From Bacteroidetes bacterium MED-G13 (GTDB taxonomy: Bacteria; Bacteroidota; Bacteroidia; Flavobacteriales; Flavobacteriaceae), in assembly GCA_002457735.1 (NCBI GenBank), contig NTKO01000002.1, forward strand, positions 1-64,000: DNA of 64,000 nucleotides, given 5' to 3'. The notes under the pieces were generated by a model. That model was not told the DNA's origin, did not search any database, and saw nothing but the letters and a program-made list of their open reading frames with translations. Shown here one piece after another: positions 30,253-39,975 of the stretch. Position 1 is the first letter of the stretch. Each line of letters opens with the position of its first letter. The position numbers and the translations under genes are program-made.

Positions 30253-31098
30253 ATGTCAGATTTAGATAAACTTGAAAAAATTACCATTCAGACAAGAAGA
30301 GATATTTTAAGGATGGTTCACAAAGTAAATTCTGGTCATCCAGGCGGGTCTTTAGGTTGTTCTGAGTTTTTAGTGACTTTATATAATAAAATAATGAAAA
30401 GAAAAGATAACTTTTCAATGGATGGTGTAAATGAAGATCTATTTTTTCTAAGTAATGGGCACATATCTCCGGTTTTTTATAGTGTTCTTGCAAGATGTGG
30501 ATATTTTAATATTGATGAATTAAATACTTTTCGATTAATTAACTCTAGGCTTCAAGGCCATCCTACAACACATGAAGGACTTCCAGGTGTTAGGATATCA
30601 TCTGGCTCCCTTGGACAAGGTTTGTCTGTAGCTATAGGGTCTGCATTAACAAAAAAACTAAATAATGATACATCAATTGTTTATTGTCTTATGGGAGATG
30701 GTGAACTGCAAGAAGGTCAAAACTGGGAAGCAATTATGTATGCTGTAGCTAAAAAAGTTGACAATATAATTGGAATTATTGATTTAAATGGACAACAAAT
30801 TGATGGTAGCACAAAAGATGTTTTAAACATGGGTGATTTAAAGTCTAAATTAAACACATTTGGATGGGAGGTAGTAGAAATAAGTAATGGAAATGATATT
30901 AAAAGTATTATTAATGGGATGGATAAAGCAAAAAATAATCTTTTTAACACCAAACCAGTTTTTGTTTTACTAAAAACCATTATGGGAAACGGAGTAGATT
31001 TTATGATGCATACCCACGAATGGCATGGTAAAGCCCCTAACGATGAGCAGCTTGAAATTGCATTAAAACAAAACCCTGAAACATTAGGTGATTATTAA
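30253..31098 (+). CDS. Transketolase N-terminal (ThDP-binding) subunit
   Basis: HKVNSGHPGGSLGCSEFLVTLY, GSLGQGLSVAIGSAL, LMGDGELQEGQNWEAIMYA. Confidence 0.96.
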   Translation: MSDLDKLEKITIQTRRDILRMVHKVNSGHPGGSLGCSEFLVTLYNKIMKRKDNFSMDGVNEDLFFLSNGHISPVFYSVLARCGYFNIDELNTFRLINSRLQGHPTTHEGLPGVRISSGSLGQGLSVAIGSALTKKLNNDTSIVYCLMGDGELQEGQNWEAIMYAVAKKVDNIIGIIDLNGQQIDGSTKDVLNMGDLKSKLNTFGWEVVEISNGNDIKSIINGMDKAKNNLFNTKPVFVLLKTIMGNGVDFMMHTHEWHGKAPNDEQLEIALKQNPETLGDY

Positions 31099-32053
31099 AA
31101 TGAAATACTACACTTATACAGAAAAAAAAGATACCAGAAGTGGATTCGGCGATGGTTTAACAGAACTTGGGGCAAAAAACCCAGATGTTGTTGCTTTATG
31201 TGCTGATCTTACGGGGTCATTAAAAATGGGGGAATTTAAGAAAAACCACCCGGAAAGATTTTTCCAAGTAGGAATCGCGGAGGCAAATATGATGGGAATT
31301 GCTGCTGGAATGACAATTGGTGGCAAAATCCCTTATACTGGTACTTTTGCAAATTTTTCAACAGGAAGGGTTTATGATCAAATAAGACAGTCGATTGCAT
31401 ATTCTGAAAAGAATGTAAAAATTTGTGCTTCTCACGCTGGGATCACATTAGGTGAAGATGGAGCCACACATCAAATATTAGAGGATATTGGTATGATGAA
31501 AATGCTTCCAGGTATGACTGTTATAAACACTTGTGATTACAATCAAACAAAAGCTGCTACATTAGCTATTGCTGATCATCATGGGCCAGTTTATCTAAGA
31601 TTTGGAAGACCAAAAATACCAGTTTTTATGCCAGATAATAAAAAATTTGAAATTGGTAAAGCTATTAAATTGAGAGAAGGTAATGATGTGACAATTGCAG
31701 CAACAGGTCATCTTGTGTGGGAGGCTTTAGAAGCTTTGAAAGTACTTGATAAATTAGGAATTAGTGCTGAAGTAATAAACTTTCACACTATAAAACCGCT
31801 GGATGAAAAAGCAATACTTGATTCTGTAAACAAAACAGGTTGTATTGTTTCTGCAGAGGAGCATAATTTTCTTGGAGGTCTCGGCGAAAGTATCTCTAGA
31901 GTACTATGTAAAAAACTACCATCGCCTCAAGAATTTGTTGCTACAAATGATACTTTTGGAGAATCAGGTACACCCGCGGAACTAATGAAAAAATATGGAC
32001 TTGATTCTGATACTATTGTTGAAAAGTGTAAACTTGCAATTAAAAGAAAATAA
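31088..32053 (+). CDS. Transketolase C-terminal (Pyr/C) subunit
   Basis: ADLTGSLKMGEFKKNHPERFFQVGIAEANMMGIAAGM, ASHAGITLGEDGATHQ, VYLRFGRPKIP. Confidence 0.96.
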   Translation: MIIKMKYYTYTEKKDTRSGFGDGLTELGAKNPDVVALCADLTGSLKMGEFKKNHPERFFQVGIAEANMMGIAAGMTIGGKIPYTGTFANFSTGRVYDQIRQSIAYSEKNVKICASHAGITLGEDGATHQILEDIGMMKMLPGMTVINTCDYNQTKAATLAIADHHGPVYLRFGRPKIPVFMPDNKKFEIGKAIKLREGNDVTIAATGHLVWEALEALKVLDKLGISAEVINFHTIKPLDEKAILDSVNKTGCIVSAEEHNFLGGLGESISRVLCKKLPSPQEFVATNDTFGESGTPAELMKKYGLDSDTIVEKCKLAIKRK

Positions 32054-32056
32054 TAT

Positions 32057-33058
32057 TTAATCTATCCTAGAAGCGGTATCATCTGAATCGAGATAATTTG
32101 GGATACCATCTCCATCAGTATCATCATTTGTAGGATCTCCATCTCCAATATCGTTTGTAGGATCTCCATCCCCATCTCTATCAACTGTTAAATCAGAATC
32201 AGGCTCCAAATCTTCATCTATAGTTGGGGTTCCATCATTATCATCATCAGAATCAAGAAAGTTATTTATTGGATCATCGTCAGAATTATCGTTTGTTAAA
32301 TTGAGATCACCATCAAGATCCTCTAAATATGTTGGAACATTATCATTGTCATGATCATTAACTTCTGATTGATATAATTTAAACTTAAATATTAGATTTG
32401 AATATACTGGAACAGATCCAGCAGAAGATGAAAAATAAGCTAGCCCAGAGGGTAAAAACATTACCCCTATACCTGGATTCGTATAAGAAACAGTTCCGTC
32501 ATTATTAACAGAAAAAGTTTCAGCATTGTTAAATTGTGAAATCACTTTTCCCCAACCAGAAATTGTAGCAATTAAATCAAAATCCGTTGGATTATTAGAA
32601 GAGTCAAATGTGTTACCGTCCATTAGATTACCCTCATATGAAACTCTCACACTATCACAAAAATATGGTGAAGTGTCTCCCCCACCTTGATTGATTCGCA
32701 AAATATAAAATTCATAATCAGTTTCTAAATATGTAGTTGAATGTGTCTCTATAAAATCAATTAGTAAGGAATTTTGTTCAGAGTTTGGTAATATACCATC
32801 ATCTGGTAACGGGTTTATTACTATTTCATCTAGAGAAATAAATTGGTTATTTATAATTGAATTACTTACGTAATGTGTGCTAAAGAAACCTATCAAAGAA
32901 TCATTATCAATAACTTGCTGTTCAGTTCGATCAGCTTCTTCAATAGCAATTGGATTATTGTCATCTTTTCTACATGAAAGACTGATTATTAAAATTGAAA
33001 TTAAAAAAAAACGTATTTTAATACCCATTATAATTAATTTTGCTAGACAAAAATACAA
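32057..33058 (-). CDS. FKBP-type peptidyl-prolyl isomerase-like lipoprotein with C-terminal Asp-rich (TSP3-like, Ca-binding) tail
   Basis: Lipobox ISLSCRKDD; FKBP-like VRVSYEGNLMDGNTFDSSNNP...ISGWGKVISQF...GIGVMFLPSGLAYFS; tail DGDGDPTNDIGDGDPTNDDTDGDGIPNYLDSDD. Confidence 0.85.
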   Translation of the reverse strand: MYFCLAKLIIMGIKIRFFLISILIISLSCRKDDNNPIAIEEADRTEQQVIDNDSLIGFFSTHYVSNSIINNQFISLDEIVINPLPDDGILPNSEQNSLLIDFIETHSTTYLETDYEFYILRINQGGGDTSPYFCDSVRVSYEGNLMDGNTFDSSNNPTDFDLIATISGWGKVISQFNNAETFSVNNDGTVSYTNPGIGVMFLPSGLAYFSSSAGSVPVYSNLIFKFKLYQSEVNDHDNDNVPTYLEDLDGDLNLTNDNSDDDPINNFLDSDDDNDGTPTIDEDLEPDSDLTVDRDGDGDPTNDIGDGDPTNDDTDGDGIPNYLDSDDTASRID

Positions 33059-33077
33059 TTAATATACTATTTCAAGA

Positions 33078-33575
33078 ATGCAAAAGAAGAAAATACTTGG
33101 GAATACTCAAATCTTAAATAAAATTAAAAGAATTTCATTGCAAATTATTGAATCTAATCTGGATTCGAGAAAGATAATAATTTGTGGAATAGAAAAAAAT
33201 GGTGCATTACTTGCTCAGAAAATTTGTGAAGAATTAAATCATATTACAAAAAAAAATATAATCTTTTGTAATATTAAAATTAATAAATCCTACCCTACTA
33301 AAAATATCATATTATCAATTGATAAAAAGATTTGTGAGAATCAATCTGTTGTTATTGTAGACGATGTGCTAAATTCAGGAAAAACTTTGACCTATGCTGT
33401 CAAACATTTTTTAGATATTCAAGTTGAGAGTATTAAAACAGCTGTTTTAGTTAATAGAAGTCATAAAAAATTTCCGATTAGTGCAGATTTTAAAGGGATA
33501 AACCTTTCATCATCACTCCAAAATCATGTAGATGTAGTATTTTCAAAAGATATGATTGAAGCTTTTTTATTCTAA
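33078..33575 (+). CDS. Phosphoribosyltransferase family protein
   Basis: IIICGIEKNGALLAQKI and PRPP loop VVIVDDVLNSGKTLTYAV. Confidence 0.88.
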   Translation: MQKKKILGNTQILNKIKRISLQIIESNLDSRKIIICGIEKNGALLAQKICEELNHITKKNIIFCNIKINKSYPTKNIILSIDKKICENQSVVIVDDVLNSGKTLTYAVKHFLDIQVESIKTAVLVNRSHKKFPISADFKGINLSSSLQNHVDVVFSKDMIEAFLF

Positions 33576-34082
33576 AGTTTCTATTATCTGATTGCTTATA
33601 ATATCAATAGATTTTTCATCACAAGTTATCGTATTTTTTGCCATTGAATAATAACACTCTCTTTCAAATAAATGTTTTGAAATAAACTCAAGTAACTTTT
33701 CTTTAGATTCAAATTTTGAAATCAAAGGTCTATTTTTTTTAATGGCGAATAATCTTTCTGATAGATTTTTCCGTGAGTGTTTTAAATAAAAACTAATATT
33801 ATTATCAACATTAAAAATTTTATGATTTTCGTGATAACAGGGCGTACCTCCACCAAGAGAAACGATACAATTATCTTCTTTTATGATTTCATTTAAATAT
33901 TTTGATTCTATTTTTCGGAAATAGATATCCCCTTTTTTTTCAAAAAGCTTAGTAATAGAAAAACCTTCTTTTTCTTCAATATATTGATCTAGATCAATAT
34001 TTTTCATAGCTAATTTTTCAGAAAGCCTAGCTCCTATTTCTGTTTTACCGCAACCCATATATCCCGTTAAAATAATATTCAT
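33567..34082 (-). CDS. aroK: Shikimate kinase
   Basis: MNIILTGYMGCGKTEIGARLSEKL, IDLDQYIEEKEGFSI, IVSLGGGTPCY. Confidence 0.95.
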   Translation of the reverse strand: MNIILTGYMGCGKTEIGARLSEKLAMKNIDLDQYIEEKEGFSITKLFEKKGDIYFRKIESKYLNEIIKEDNCIVSLGGGTPCYHENHKIFNVDNNISFYLKHSRKNLSERLFAIKKNRPLISKFESKEKLLEFISKHLFERECYYSMAKNTITCDEKSIDIISNQIIETLE

Positions 34083-34135
34083 AATATTATAGTGAGTTTA
34101 TTAATCAAAAGCATTGTAATATAAATTAAACATTT

Positions 34136-34143
34136 TATATTTG
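34136..34143 (+). promoter_or_regulatory. -7 promoter element for tRNA-Lys (TATATTTG, with upstream TTG at 34114 and 19-nt spacer)
   Basis: TTG-N19-TATATTTG, about 23 nt before the mature tRNA 5' end. Confidence 0.6.
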
Positions 34144-34166
34144 CACCCTCTAAAGTAATTAAATTT

Positions 34167-34239
34167 GACCTGGTAGCTCAGTTGGTAGAGCATCTCCCTT
34201 TTAAGGAGAGGGTCCTGGGTTCGAGCCCCAGCCAGGTCA
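34167..34239 (+). tRNA. tRNA-Lys (anticodon TTT)
   Basis: GACCTGG...CCAGGTC acceptor stem, anticodon loop CTTTTAA, T-loop GGTTCGAGCCC; CCA not encoded. Confidence 0.97.
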
Positions 34240-34314
34240 CTTTTTTTTAAAAACAGCAATTCCCTTTAAAAGTTTGAACTTAGCTCAATTGAAAGTAAAT
34301 GTAGATTATTATAA

Positions 34315-34695
34315 CTAATTTAAAATATTTGAAGACTCTATACTATTTGGAATAGTACACTCATTATATTTACCAAAAATATTATATCTATTCCTTGCAA
34401 TTAGATCATACAGAAAATTTAAAAAAAAGTTAGGAGTGAAAAAAAGCATATATTTAAAAATTAAATTTATTTCCAAGTATTTAATACAATGTTTTATTGC
34501 CTGAGATTTTGTTAAAATTTCACCATTATTCTTTATAACAAAAACAGTATTTCCAAGCTTTAAATTCGGATATTTTTCTTTAATAAATACACTGTTAAAA
34601 TTAGTAAAATAAATATTTTTAGAAGGGTTTCTTTTAAAGACCCATACTACATATTTATTACATAAAACACAAAATCCATCAAAAACAATAATCAT
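34315..34695 (-). CDS. DCC1-like thiol-disulfide oxidoreductase family protein (DUF393)
   Basis: MIIVFDGFCVLCNKYVVWVFKRNPSKNIYF: DxxCxxC-type DCC motif. Confidence 0.88.
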   Translation of the reverse strand: MIIVFDGFCVLCNKYVVWVFKRNPSKNIYFTNFNSVFIKEKYPNLKLGNTVFVIKNNGEILTKSQAIKHCIKYLEINLIFKYMLFFTPNFFLNFLYDLIARNRYNIFGKYNECTIPNSIESSNILN

Positions 34696-34722
34696 TTTTT
34701 AAATAAAATATAAATTTAATTA

Positions 34723-36915
34723 TTAAAAATTAATTTCTAATCCTGAAAAGATTCCAAAGGGATGTCCTGGCCTTAATCCTGCTGGAACAATTGAAACAGC
34801 ATATTTTTTATTTAAAAGATTGATAATATTAGATTTCAAAATAATATTAGAGTTGATTTCATATTCAGCAGAAAAATCAACGATAAATTGTGGTGATATA
34901 ATTTTTAATCCATTAGCCTGTGTGTAAAGTTTTCCTTTATAATTTCCGTTAAGATTAAAATTTAATTTACCATAAGTATAACTGAGATTAGTGTTTAATT
35001 GATGCTGAGGAATATACGGAATTCTGTCCCCGTAACTTACCTCACCCCAAATATCCTCACTACTCCCAAAATCAGACAAAAATTTTGCATTAGTTAGTGT
35101 ATATGAAAAAGTAGTATTAAAATTTTCAAAAAATGATGTATTAAACATTAATTCAAGTCCGCTAACAAGTGCTTCACCCGCATTAAACGGATCAAGTTCA
35201 CCTGTACCACCTGATGCAGCTAAGTCATTTCCTAAAAGATTACTGTAATCATTTCTATAAAATATTATTTCAGCTCCAAGTTTTTGAGATTTAAGCCTAA
35301 AACCAAATTCAATATTTATGCTTTCCTCGGCTTTTTGACCAGTGGAGTTGCCAGGCGGGGAAAAACCTTTATGAATTCCTCCGAATGTTGATATTCTATT
35401 GTTAAGATTGTAATTAAATCCAACTCCTGGGATTATAACCGAAACAATATTTTCTCTCGTTGTTAAACTGGATTCATCCCTATCTGGATTTGAAGAACCA
35501 TAATCATCTCTAAACAACTTAATTGACTCATATCTAATACCAGGAGATACAGTTAGTCCATTTATTTTATACTTGTACATTATGTATGATGCAATCGATT
35601 TTGCAGAACTAATCCTATTGCCCTGTGCTCCTAATTCACCTAAGGTTTCTAAATACATTTGTTCACCATTAATTCCATATATGTCTTCCCACTGAAATCT
35701 ATCTTCTTCATCGTAATGAAATCTTAGTCCAATTTCCAAATCATTAAATCCTCCATTATTAGGGTACCAGTGGTAATCAAATTTTGTTTGAAATCCTTTT
35801 GAAATATATTTTCTATTATTTGCTTTTACTTTTAATGAACTGTTGTAATCTAAATATCCATTGATTATTGAAAAATGATTTGGATATTGCTCTGGATTTG
35901 AAATAACTTTTGAAATTTTTTGTGAATTATTTTCAAAAACAACATCATCTAATTTATACCAATTTCTTTTGAATTTGTTAAAATAGAGATTTGAAGTAAG
36001 TTTTAGCTTATCATTAAATAAAAATTCGTGAGTTAGCATATACTGAAGATGCTCAGCATCCATTTTATCATTTTGTGATGCCGGATAGCGTAAAAAAGGA
36101 TCATTATTAAAATCTAAATCTGTTAAACCAAGATAAGTCTCATTAGAAATTTCATCATAATGATGAAATTTTAATTCTAAAGACTGAATAGTTTTTTTGT
36201 CTTTAACGAATTTATATTTAATTTTTGAAGTTATTTCACTAATATCAAATCCTGAATTAAAATTATTGACAAGCGACTTAAAGCCATCTGAATTATAATT
36301 TAAATACTCAAACACGTAACCAAAGTTTTTTTTAGTATTTCCAAAAAGTGCATATGTTTTAGCAGAATTAAAATTACCAATATTTGTCTCCAATCTTACT
36401 TTTGATCTGTCTGGGATTTCTGTAGAAATAAAATTGATTGCGCCACCTGTAGTATAAGGGCCATATTGTATTTGACTACTCCCTTTTAGAACCTCAACAG
36501 CCTGCATACGAGCAACGGAAGGAAAATAATAAGCAGAGGAAGCACTGTATGGTGCGGGTGCTATTGGAATACCATCTTCCATTATTACAATTTTTGAACT
36601 TCTTTCGGCTGAGGTACCTCGGATACTTATATTTGGTCGTAATCCAAAACCATCTTCTTCATAAAGATTTATTCCTGGAATCCTTTTTAAAGATCTATTT
36701 ACATCGGTATTAATATAATCTGTAAGCTCTTCAAATGATAAGTAATATGCAGCTCCAGTTCTGTTGTTAGCCATGAATTTACTACCAAGAATTCTGTTTG
36801 GTTTTATCAAAATTTCATCAATTGGTACAGTATCAATTTTATTTACATAAATTTCATTACTATAAAGGCTAGTTACAACTAATAATTTGAAAAGAATAAA
36901 AATAAATGTCCTCAT
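34723..36915 (-). CDS. TonB-dependent receptor, FecA/siderophore-like
   Basis: Plug LKRIPGINLYEEDGFGLRPNISIRGTSAERSSKIVIMEDGIPIAPAPYSASSAYYFP; C-terminal NIINLLNKKYAVSIVPAGLRPGHPFGIFSGLEINF. Confidence 0.93.
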   Translation of the reverse strand: MRTFIFILFKLLVVTSLYSNEIYVNKIDTVPIDEILIKPNRILGSKFMANNRTGAAYYLSFEELTDYINTDVNRSLKRIPGINLYEEDGFGLRPNISIRGTSAERSSKIVIMEDGIPIAPAPYSASSAYYFPSVARMQAVEVLKGSSQIQYGPYTTGGAINFISTEIPDRSKVRLETNIGNFNSAKTYALFGNTKKNFGYVFEYLNYNSDGFKSLVNNFNSGFDISEITSKIKYKFVKDKKTIQSLELKFHHYDEISNETYLGLTDLDFNNDPFLRYPASQNDKMDAEHLQYMLTHEFLFNDKLKLTSNLYFNKFKRNWYKLDDVVFENNSQKISKVISNPEQYPNHFSIINGYLDYNSSLKVKANNRKYISKGFQTKFDYHWYPNNGGFNDLEIGLRFHYDEEDRFQWEDIYGINGEQMYLETLGELGAQGNRISSAKSIASYIMYKYKINGLTVSPGIRYESIKLFRDDYGSSNPDRDESSLTTRENIVSVIIPGVGFNYNLNNRISTFGGIHKGFSPPGNSTGQKAEESINIEFGFRLKSQKLGAEIIFYRNDYSNLLGNDLAASGGTGELDPFNAGEALVSGLELMFNTSFFENFNTTFSYTLTNAKFLSDFGSSEDIWGEVSYGDRIPYIPQHQLNTNLSYTYGKLNFNLNGNYKGKLYTQANGLKIISPQFIVDFSAEYEINSNIILKSNIINLLNKKYAVSIVPAGLRPGHPFGIFSGLEINF

Positions 36916-36976
36916 TGTTTTGTATTTAAATTTCGCATAATTTATTTTTAAGAATGAATTACAAATATAAATATTG

Positions 36977-36995
36977 ATTTAGATTTAATCTAAAT
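36977..36995. promoter_or_regulatory. 19-bp palindromic operator candidate (ATTTAGATT-T-AATCTAAAT), possible iron-regulator box
   Basis: Perfect 9+1+9 inverted repeat between the divergent TonB receptor and hemA; same half-sites and spacing as 50535-50553. Confidence 0.65.
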
Positions 36996-37139
36996 AAAAA
37001 TAAAAAAATATGATTTTCTAAGAAAAAAAAGTATATCCCCTGTAACGATATATTATTTAGAATGATAATATATTAACAGATTGAACCTTGAACTACATTA
37101 ATGAACTCTTAGCGTTACTTTAAATCAATTTTTAGATTT

Positions 37140-37147
37140 TATCTTTG
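37140..37147 (+). promoter_or_regulatory. -7 promoter element (TATCTTTG) for hemA
   Basis: Matches TAnnTTTG, 18 nt before the hemA ATG at 37166. Confidence 0.5.
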
Positions 37148-37165
37148 CTTCCTCAAAGATTTTTT

Positions 37166-38388
37166 ATGATAGGTTTAGTAAGCTTAAACTATAAAATTGC
37201 ACCCTTAATATAAGAGAACATTTCTACCTATTCCCTAACGAAATTTCTAAAATTCATGCACACATAAATAAAAAAGTAAAAACTCAAGGACTTTTTATTA
37301 TTTCAACATGTAACAGAACTGAAATTTATTTTGAAGTCAATTTACAAGAGCTAAATGAGAATCAAGTTTTTCATTCGATTATCATGACCCTAAGTAGATT
37401 TAAAAAATTTAATGATGGCTTGAGGCCGTACATTAAAAAGAAGAAAGGAATTGAAAAAATTTCAAAACATATATTCAGACTCTCAAGTGGACTTGAATCA
37501 ATGATCATAGGTGAATTCCAAATTGTTGATCAAATAAAATCAGCATACAGTCTTGCTAAAAAGAATATAATGCTCAGCCCCACTCTTGAAAGAATGATCC
37601 AAAAATCTTTAGAGGTTAGCAAATTCATAAGAAATAATACAAGCATAGATAAAGGGGGTATTTCAGTGAGTTCAGCTGCTATCGATCAAATAGGAAGCAT
37701 TAAAAATGCTCATAACCTATCCATTTTGTGTGTGGGGGCTGGAAGAACATCAAAACTCTCAGTTCAACAATTGATATCAAAAAAATTTAAAAATCTTTTT
37801 ATCACCAACAGAACCAAAGCTAATGTTGATCCATTAATTGAAAAGTTTAAATTAAAACATATTGATTACAAAAGCTGGAAGAAAAGATTACGGGACATAG
37901 ATATTGTAATTTTTAGTACATCTTCAAAAACGCCTTTAATTAAAGACGATGATTTAAATGAAATTGATAAAATCCGAGCAAATAAAATAACTTTTGTTGA
38001 TCTCTCAGTTCCAAGAAATATAAAATTAAAAAAGACCTACAAAAATGTTGATTTAGTAGATCTGGACAAGCTTAAAGATCAGGTTAATAGAAACTACAAC
38101 AAAAGAATTTCTGAAATAAAAAAAGCCGAGTTGATGTTAACAAAGCATACAACAGAATTTAATAAATGGGTTGATAGTAGAGAGCTAAGACCAGCTATAA
38201 TTTCCATTAAAAAACAATTTGATGAATTGATTACCAATTCCCCTAAACTTAATGGTAATAAAAAGGAGGTTGAAGAAATTTATGAGAAATTTTCGGATAA
38301 AATTATTAAAAACCTGATTTCAGTAACCAATAACGGTAAAAACAATGAAGCTCTTAAGATAATTAACAAAATATTTTCTAATGATTAA
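37166..38388 (+). CDS. hemA: Glutamyl-tRNA reductase; reading frame interrupted by a -1 shift near 37207
   Basis: MIGLVSLNYKIAPL in frame 37166, then NIREHFYLFPNE...FIISTCNRTEIYFE...SGLESMIIGEFQIVDQIKSAY in the frame of the 37384 ORF. The 0-frame hits TAA at 37211. Confidence 0.9.
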
Positions 38389-39973
38389 TAAGTTAGTTGT
38401 TGGGTCTAGAGCTAGTAGCCTTGCTTTAACTCAGACAAGATATGTTATTCAAGAATTAAGAAAAACAAACCCTAACACTGAATTTGTTATAAAAAAAATC
38501 AAAACTAAAGGAGATCTATTACTAAGCAAAGATTTAAATAAAATACTCGACAAAGGTTTTTTTGTTAGCGAAATTCAGAATGAACTGCTACATAACTCTA
38601 TTGACATCGCTATTCACAGTTTAAAAGATTTGCCCTATGATGTGAATTCTAAATTAAAATCCTTTACTGTAACAAAAAGACAAGACCCTATGGATGTTCT
38701 TGTAATAAAAAAAAGACTCAAGACTAAAAAACTAAAAGACTTGAAATTAGTTGGAACCTCATCGATTAGAAGACAGAAACAAATCCAAATGATTCATAAA
38801 GATGTGAAAGTTAAAAGCTTGAGAGGAAATGTTGAGACAAGAATCCAAAAACTTGATAAAGGTGAATATGATGGAATCATTCTTGCAGCTGCTGGACTAA
38901 AAAGATTAGGATTGGAAAAAAGAATAACAAAATATTTTAATGTGAATGAAATGACACCCGCTGCAGGTCAGGGTGCTCTTGCGGTTGAATTCAGAAAAAA
39001 TGATAAAAAAACCCTATCTATTTTAAAAAAAATTCAAGATAAATCAACAGAGATTTGTGTTAACGAAGAAAGAAGTTTCTTAAAAAATGTTGGTGGCGGC
39101 TGTTCTTCTCCAGATGCAGTTTTATGCATCATTGAAAATGATAAAATAAAGATTGAAGGTAAAATATTTGATAGCAATAGAAAAAAATATATTGCTGGAA
39201 CCATGGTGAAAGATCTTGGAAATCATAAAGAAATTGGAGTAAAACTAGCTAAGCAGTTAAAATCTAAGCTTTCTCCAGTATCAGCCAAACATGTCATTTT
39301 AACCAATGAAGGAGATATTAATGGGTTCTACAATTTAGTTAAAAATAATTTTAAAGTCCATCATTTTCCTTTGTTAAAAATACTGCCTATTGAATTTAAA
39401 ATTAATAATCTAGAATCTTATGATTATGTAATATTTACCTCTAAAAATGGTGTGAAAAACTTCTTTAGTAAAGTTAAAATATCTGAAAATGTAAAGTTTA
39501 TATGCATTGGCAATAAAACAGAACAAATGCTAAATAAATATGGGTATGTTTCGTTACATACTTCTAAAAAAAATTATTCTGAAATAATGGCAACAGAACT
39601 AGAAAAAAATAAATTAATCAATGGGGAAAATGTTCTTCTTGTTCAGGGTAAAATAGCAAAAGATGATTTACGGTTCGAGCTAAAAAAGTTCTGTAATGTA
39701 GACAGAGTAAATGTTTACAGTACAAATGCTAAAGAAGATTTAAATGAAAAGCTTGAAAAGCTAATTTCTAGTATAAGCACTTTTACTGTTTTCACTAGCC
39801 CTTCAGCTTTTGATTCTTTTATTAAATTTTATAATCCTAACAAAACAAAAATAATCAGTATTGGCAATACCACAACTAAATACATTGAATCTAAAGGTTA
39901 TGATTGTATGCTAACGTCTCAAATGCAATCCTATGAAGGGATTTCAGAATCAATAATAAAACACTTCTATTAA
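38381..39973 (+). CDS. hemC: Fused porphobilinogen deaminase (HemC) / uroporphyrinogen-III synthase (HemD)
   Basis: HemC: VVGSRASSLALTQT, HSLKDLPYD, GTSSIRRQKQ, GAGQGALAVE-like AAGQGALAVEF, GGGCSSPDA. C-terminal ~215 aa HemD-like: HVILTNEGD...YDYVIFTSKNGVKNFF...TVFTSPSAFDSFIKFY. Confidence 0.92.
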   Translation: MINKLVVGSRASSLALTQTRYVIQELRKTNPNTEFVIKKIKTKGDLLLSKDLNKILDKGFFVSEIQNELLHNSIDIAIHSLKDLPYDVNSKLKSFTVTKRQDPMDVLVIKKRLKTKKLKDLKLVGTSSIRRQKQIQMIHKDVKVKSLRGNVETRIQKLDKGEYDGIILAAAGLKRLGLEKRITKYFNVNEMTPAAGQGALAVEFRKNDKKTLSILKKIQDKSTEICVNEERSFLKNVGGGCSSPDAVLCIIENDKIKIEGKIFDSNRKKYIAGTMVKDLGNHKEIGVKLAKQLKSKLSPVSAKHVILTNEGDINGFYNLVKNNFKVHHFPLLKILPIEFKINNLESYDYVIFTSKNGVKNFFSKVKISENVKFICIGNKTEQMLNKYGYVSLHTSKKNYSEIMATELEKNKLINGENVLLVQGKIAKDDLRFELKKFCNVDRVNVYSTNAKEDLNEKLEKLISSISTFTVFTSPSAFDSFIKFYNPNKTKIISIGNTTTKYIESKGYDCMLTSQMQSYEGISESIIKHFY

Positions 39974-39975
39974 TT

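Noticed and set aside
30253-32053. Transketolase as a broken gene
   Set aside because: Two intact ORFs overlapping by 11 nt, with the standard N- and C-terminal split; two-subunit transketolases are common.
32124-32170. Short CRISPR-like repetition
   Set aside because: 27-bp periodic sequence encodes the Asp-rich protein tail; no spacers and no cas genes.
37200-37215. Programmed -1 frameshift in hemA as the preferred explanation
   Set aside because: The site (CCC TTA ATA TAA) is not a good slippery heptamer and no obvious stimulatory structure was seen; a one-base deletion or assembly error is simpler.
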